From NCBI GenBank assembly GCA_963169105.1, contig OY720636.1, forward strand, positions 107,198,539 to 107,262,538: a stretch of DNA of 64,000 nt, written 5' to 3'. A program made the translations under genes and the position numbers. This document shows, one piece after another, positions 59,765 to 64,000 of this stretch. Below the pieces are notes generated by a model. The model ran no database searches. It was not told the DNA's origin and worked only from the letters and a program-made list of their open reading frames with translations. Source of the DNA: Ceriagrion tenellum (taxonomy: Eukaryota > Arthropoda > Insecta > Odonata > Coenagrionidae). Within the stretch, counting starts at the first letter, position 1. Every line of letters starts with the position of its first letter.

Positions 59765-60330
59765 CTACTAATAAGTACTACCCTGCGGGCCGCCGCATGG
59801 GCGTGTAGCAGGGAGTGTTAGGCTATCAGCCGTGTAAAGATGTAAGGAATAAGTTTTTGGGAGGTGAAATGGTGACGTGTATTATGGGAGTGTATTTAGT
59901 ACAGCTCAGTTTTTACTATGGTTGCTTATTGTGCGCGGAAAGAACGAGTCTTCTTACTTATATACTTGGCAATTTATCTCTCTTATTTTATCGCTTCTGT
60001 CAGACCTAGAGATTTAGTGAGGCGTCCTGATAATATTCTCTGTGTCGCACTGGAAAACATCAGTTCTGAATTTCTCAAGCAAACTAAACCCACCGTGCAG
60101 CCTCCAAGTCTCTAGGGGCTCCCACCTTCCTCCCTCTAAAAGCTGAGAAACATTATGTTTGCTCAAAGCAGTTTTTAACGAAGCCTTCCTTGGTACTTTA
60201 CCATTATTTTGGCTAAATCATACTGTCCAGGGTCCTAAATGCTCGCGCATTCGAGGTGTGGCCAAACCAGAGCTAAGAAGCATTTCTCTTTTACGTTTTC
60301 ATTCGAGGACCTTCCTATTCCACGCTTAAC
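59765..60330 (+). repeat. Unclassified repeat family R, copy 3 (most complete)
   Basis: It runs uninterrupted from CGGGCCGCCGCATGGGCGTG through GGGAGGTGAAATGGTGACGT, TGTGCGCGGAAAGAACGAG, GATAATATTCTCTGTGTCGC and CAGCAGTTTTTAACGAAGC-like sequence to CATTCGAGGTGTGGCC and CGAGGACCTTCCTATT. It spans the parts seen separately at 21.6 and 36.8 kb. No conserved frame is present. Confidence 0.8.
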
Positions 60331-62039
60331 AAATCCTAGTTGGTTTAAAATAGTAATGAATTCGAAAAAAATTAATATATCGCATGAATTGGCATATATG
60401 TGTAATTATTTGTTTTTAAAGAAAGTCTTTAAACAATCACGTGAATAGGGGTGTCAATGTACCTATGTGACTGCTTTTATTGCGCTAATGAATTTAAATA
60501 CTTATCCGGCAAAAACTGGTACTCGTTTTATATACCTCTTTATCCTACGTACAACTCCCGTAATGCTCTCTGCACACTCTGAATGGCCCGCGTACAGGTG
60601 CTGGTTTATACACAAATACTCGGTACGCACAATGAGTCAGCACTTGGACGCTCTACTGCGGACGGTTTTGGCTTCGGGAGGTCTGAGGGATAATGAAAAT
60701 CTCACGCCCGTTCCAATAGAGGTTGCCCTCCGGCGGTAGCCAATGTAACAACCGAAGTCGGAGCAATGGAAAGTGAAGGTAGACGTCTTTGCCGGTGAAC
60801 GGAGTCAAGGCAGAAGGTCAAGGCCGATCGGCAAATGCCCACTCACTCCCTCAAGCTTCCTTTTTGTGTTTCGTTTTCGGCTCGAGAGCAAAAGTTCACG
60901 AAGGGCATTGCTGATCGATGATTGAAGCGAGCTCGGGTGACGCTTCTTTGGACGGAGTGGAAATGGCGGTGTGCCCCTGCGTCCGAAATTATTGGGACTT
61001 AATCGAAATTACATTCACCAAAAACATGGGCTTCGATGGCCCTTCTGTTTGAGCGATGTAACATTTTCGCTTTCTCTGTAGCAGGCACGTACTAACAAGT
61101 TGATTCATCATCGTCACAAGTTTCGTGACTAGAACACAGGTCTACTGTGATGAATGGTCCCAGCGAATTTATGGCTCGACCATGTGAAACTTCATGATCG
61201 AGAATGGTTTTGAGTTTTCACCGCATTTAATATATCTACATCCAGAAAATACCGTGAAATCAACCACTAGGGGTTGTGGCACGAGGTGATTCCACCCCAG
61301 GCATGCAGCACTTATCCCAGTTCAAATAAAATCAGGATCGCTCACTTTCGCACACGTTTTTATGCAATAGTTCTAAACGCAGCCATGAATAATATGCGAT
61401 CTTGGTTGTTTGCTAACAAAATTATAGATGATGTTTTCTTATAACTATATTATAATTTGATACATCTACAATAAGTTCAAAATTCTGTATATACTTTATT
61501 TATGTGTGCATAACCCATTCTCTGAACGATGGTAGTCATAATACAGGTTTACCTTCATGACTACCTAAAGTGACTCCCTGATTCAACGAAATATATTATT
61601 CTGCAAGCATTCTCTGTCGGAGTGATGAAACATTATTATTATTATCATTTCCCCTGACCGCCATGCGCAGGCCAGAAGCCGTCAGGTCAACAATAGCAGG
61701 TCAAACCAGAAACAAAGAGAGCGCTACGTAGATGAACATGCTACCGTGCTGTACACTAGTTAAGATGAAACCACTGAATAGTTTTATAAATGCGATTAAT
61801 TAATATTACTACAAGATACTAAATCATCCAAAAATTTAAATCATACCGGAGATTTCTTGTGGGGTGATTTGTTAATAACTACGGCAAGTTATTGTGCGCG
61901 AGTACAAAATTCACTCTACCCAGTGACGGTCAAAGTTTCACAGGACAAATCTATCGCAACTACCACGGTCCCTTGTTGTACGAAGTAAAAATGACATCTG
62001 TTTCGAGTCTCCTTGCAAGGTTAAATGTCCACCCCCCGG
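60331..62039. other. No recognisable gene
   Basis: A 90-codon frame at 60,467-60,739 and a CpG-bearing stretch at 60,560-60,990 have no family motif. The rest is AT-rich. Confidence 0.4.
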
Positions 62040-62460
62040 TCTAGAAGCTCAGAGCTTATCGGCTGGGAATAGGTAGACAGTGGGAAAAGGGTAATGGGAG
62101 TGGGAAAGAGTTAGCGAAGCACAACCACTGGGAGGCCGGCGCCATGAGGCGGATTGACGTCCAAAGGACGACAATGGGCCCCCGCCTCCCCCCAGTCCTC
62201 GAAGCTGTTGGGTTCCCCCAACAACGATGGACGAGTCGCCGCCAGTCTCGCTTACCCGAAAACTTACCGCACATCTGTCGAGAACCGGCGAAGCCCATTA
62301 CCCAATTTCTTGGGATAGGGTATCCGCCGACTCCCTTTAACGGTGGACGTATTACGGTCTGTCATGCCGAGTTCGTCATCGGATCGGTATCCTACCGGAC
62401 CAATGGATGGTCTATTCGGACCAATTATTGTCAGTTATAATAATAATTAATATAATAGTA
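62040..62460 (+). other. GC-rich unit ending in an ATAATAA tail, unassigned
   Basis: A GC-rich block with sharp edges holds a 98-codon + strand frame (62,144-62,440) and ends at TTATAATAATAATTAATATA. A GC-rich body with a TAA-type tail is what a LINE or SINE 3' end often looks like, but no motif confirms it and there is no second copy here. Confidence 0.35.
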
Positions 62461-64000
62461 AAAATTACAATCTTAATCTATCGGTTCTGCAGTCTGTTTC
62501 CTAAATATTATGTCTGTGATCATTTTTACCAAAATAACGTAATATAAAGTGTGGCCTAAAAATTTTTTAGAAAATACCTAGAATTAAGATGTTTTATCAA
62601 TATATAAAATTGATATTAAGCCTACTCTTGTTCTCAAAGGTTATTGACTCCATGGATTGCGTGTAAAGTGGGGCATTTTTGGTAGATAAATCCATTTTCT
62701 TTCCTGTTAACCTTTGGTCAAATAGTGTGCCAATAGCCTTCCAGGCGTGCTGACTCCGCGCTGTTGAGATTGGAAGACCACCAACCACTATTTCTCTCGT
62801 TTATAATGGGTTGATAATTGAAATTCCAGAAATTTACATTTTACAAAAGTAAGAGAATTTGATAAAGTCAATCAAACGGTAGCTTAAAAAACATCCACCA
62901 ATCTCTGAAATATCAAATCGCCGTGAATAATATTCCTTTTAACTTTATATTGACAAACAATCAAGTAATAAGTTTTTAATAGAGCTTGTGGAATGATTAT
63001 TCATCCTGCCATGACTCATGGCTATACAGTACGATGCATAAAACCCAGTTGCACTGTCAATTAAGCGCTGATTAAAACATTTTGTCAAATCCTCTGCACC
63101 TGTCCAATTGGTGATATAAGTCTGTGATAGTTCTTGCAATATAATGCTGTAGAATTAATAAGGTTATAATTTTTATAAAGATTCCAGTGGCCTCCGAATT
63201 CTGCAAAAATAAACAGGACTTCTCTTGGTGTCATAGGCAGCAAACCATTCTGGATTAGTCGTAATGACCGGTGAGCACGAAATTGGAACAGGATATGTGA
63301 AAAAAATTGAGAACGCGCGGGCTGGAACTCATTTGATCAATCGGCGATCGATTTTTCAATTTTTTTCTCTAGATGAGTTCCCGCTTTAATACGTAAATAT
63401 TCCCGATCGCATCTTTAATGAGATATTCTGTTCCACGAACGTCTATGGGAGTGTATTCCGTTCGGGAAAACGCATAAAGGGAAGAAGACGCCGATCGGCG
63501 GCGCTGTTATAGACTGGAATGGAAAGTTCTCCCTCGAGGCTTTCCTCTGCTTGCCAGCCTCCCCCTTCCTCTTGAGGCTATCTTCTTAAATGCCCGGCTC
63601 CCCATTAATCTCTAACTCCTCGCTTATTTCTCTCCGTGTGTAATTTTCGCCTCCCTTCAATGGAGCCTGTCATTCGGTAGCCACTCCTCTCGCCGCAGCA
63701 TGCTGTACAAAACCCCCTCCCCCTCCTCTCCAATCCTCCTCAACATAGTAGGCAGATACTCTCACTTCTCTAAGCCATCATCTATTCGCTCTTCTCATAC
63801 CTGGGAACGGTTTTCACTGGATGCCCTCTCACTTGTTTTCACGCCCTATTATGTTCGCCGCTAGGGTTTACGAACGCCTACGCCCAGGGAAGAGCATTGT
63901 CCACATTATCCTGCCTCACACATCGGCGTTTCCACTCCACGGAGAAGCGGCGCGAATACAGATTTACCGCACCTCCGAAGGTGCCAGTTGTGCGATTGTA
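62461..64000. other. No recognisable gene
   Basis: AT-rich to about 63,400, then pyrimidine-rich. No exon, RNA or repeat family was identified up to the window edge. Confidence 0.4.

Overview
This is a eukaryotic, almost certainly arthropod (probably insect) genomic window. It is AT-rich, has very low coding density and is crowded with decayed retroelements and MITEs. Only one host coding segment can be supported: a spliced internal exon at 12,936-13,168 on the + strand. It encodes most of a PDGF/VEGF-type cystine-knot domain, so it comes from a PVF (PDGF- and VEGF-related factor) gene. It has a pyrimidine-rich acceptor, a perfect GTAAGT donor, high GC against AT-rich flanks, and six of the eight family cysteines at near-canonical spacing. 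No other PVF exon was found, so most of the window is probably intron or intergenic DNA of that locus. The species cannot be named from the sequence.

Layout. 1-12.9 kb: LINE 3'-end fragments (3.1-3.6, 6.5-7.0 and 8.2-8.9 kb), a ~700 bp TIR element (4.0-4.7 kb), a tRNA-derived SINE (5.4-5.6 kb), a 271 bp fold-back insertion with a hammerhead-like core and a 13 bp target duplication (8.3-8.57 kb), and an unclassified repeat called here family B (9.1-9.6 kb). 12.9-13.2 kb: the PVF exon. 13.2-24 kb: family B in the opposite orientation (15.8-16.3 kb), a reverse-transcriptase fragment (17.3-17.7 kb), the second and inverted copy of the TIR element (20.0-20.7 kb), a second unclassified family R (21.6 kb), and more LINE pieces. 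24-34 kb: mostly unassignable DNA, a ~350 bp tandem duplication (26.7-27.4 kb) and SINEs. 34-38 kb: a dense nest with a Tc1/mariner-like MITE, an inverted SINE pair, short tandem units, and family R and B copies interrupted by a SINE and a LINE tail that both carry target duplications. 49.3-55.7 kb: a decayed BEL/Pao LTR retrotransposon on the - strand, beside copies of one LINE tail family. 57.8-60.3 kb: a fold-back element, a 1.5 kb TIR-bounded element packed with tandem words, and a third family R copy.

No complete mobile-element gene survives. Every reverse-transcriptase, gag or integrase piece carries stops, frameshifts or deletions. Apart from the PVF exon, the interest is structural: two different inverted-repeat pairs bracket the exon, the fold-back insertion looks like a hammerhead ribozyme, the TIR element has unusual internal repeats, and the PVF knot loop is three residues longer than in VEGF. 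All homology calls were made by eye from motifs; no database search was run.
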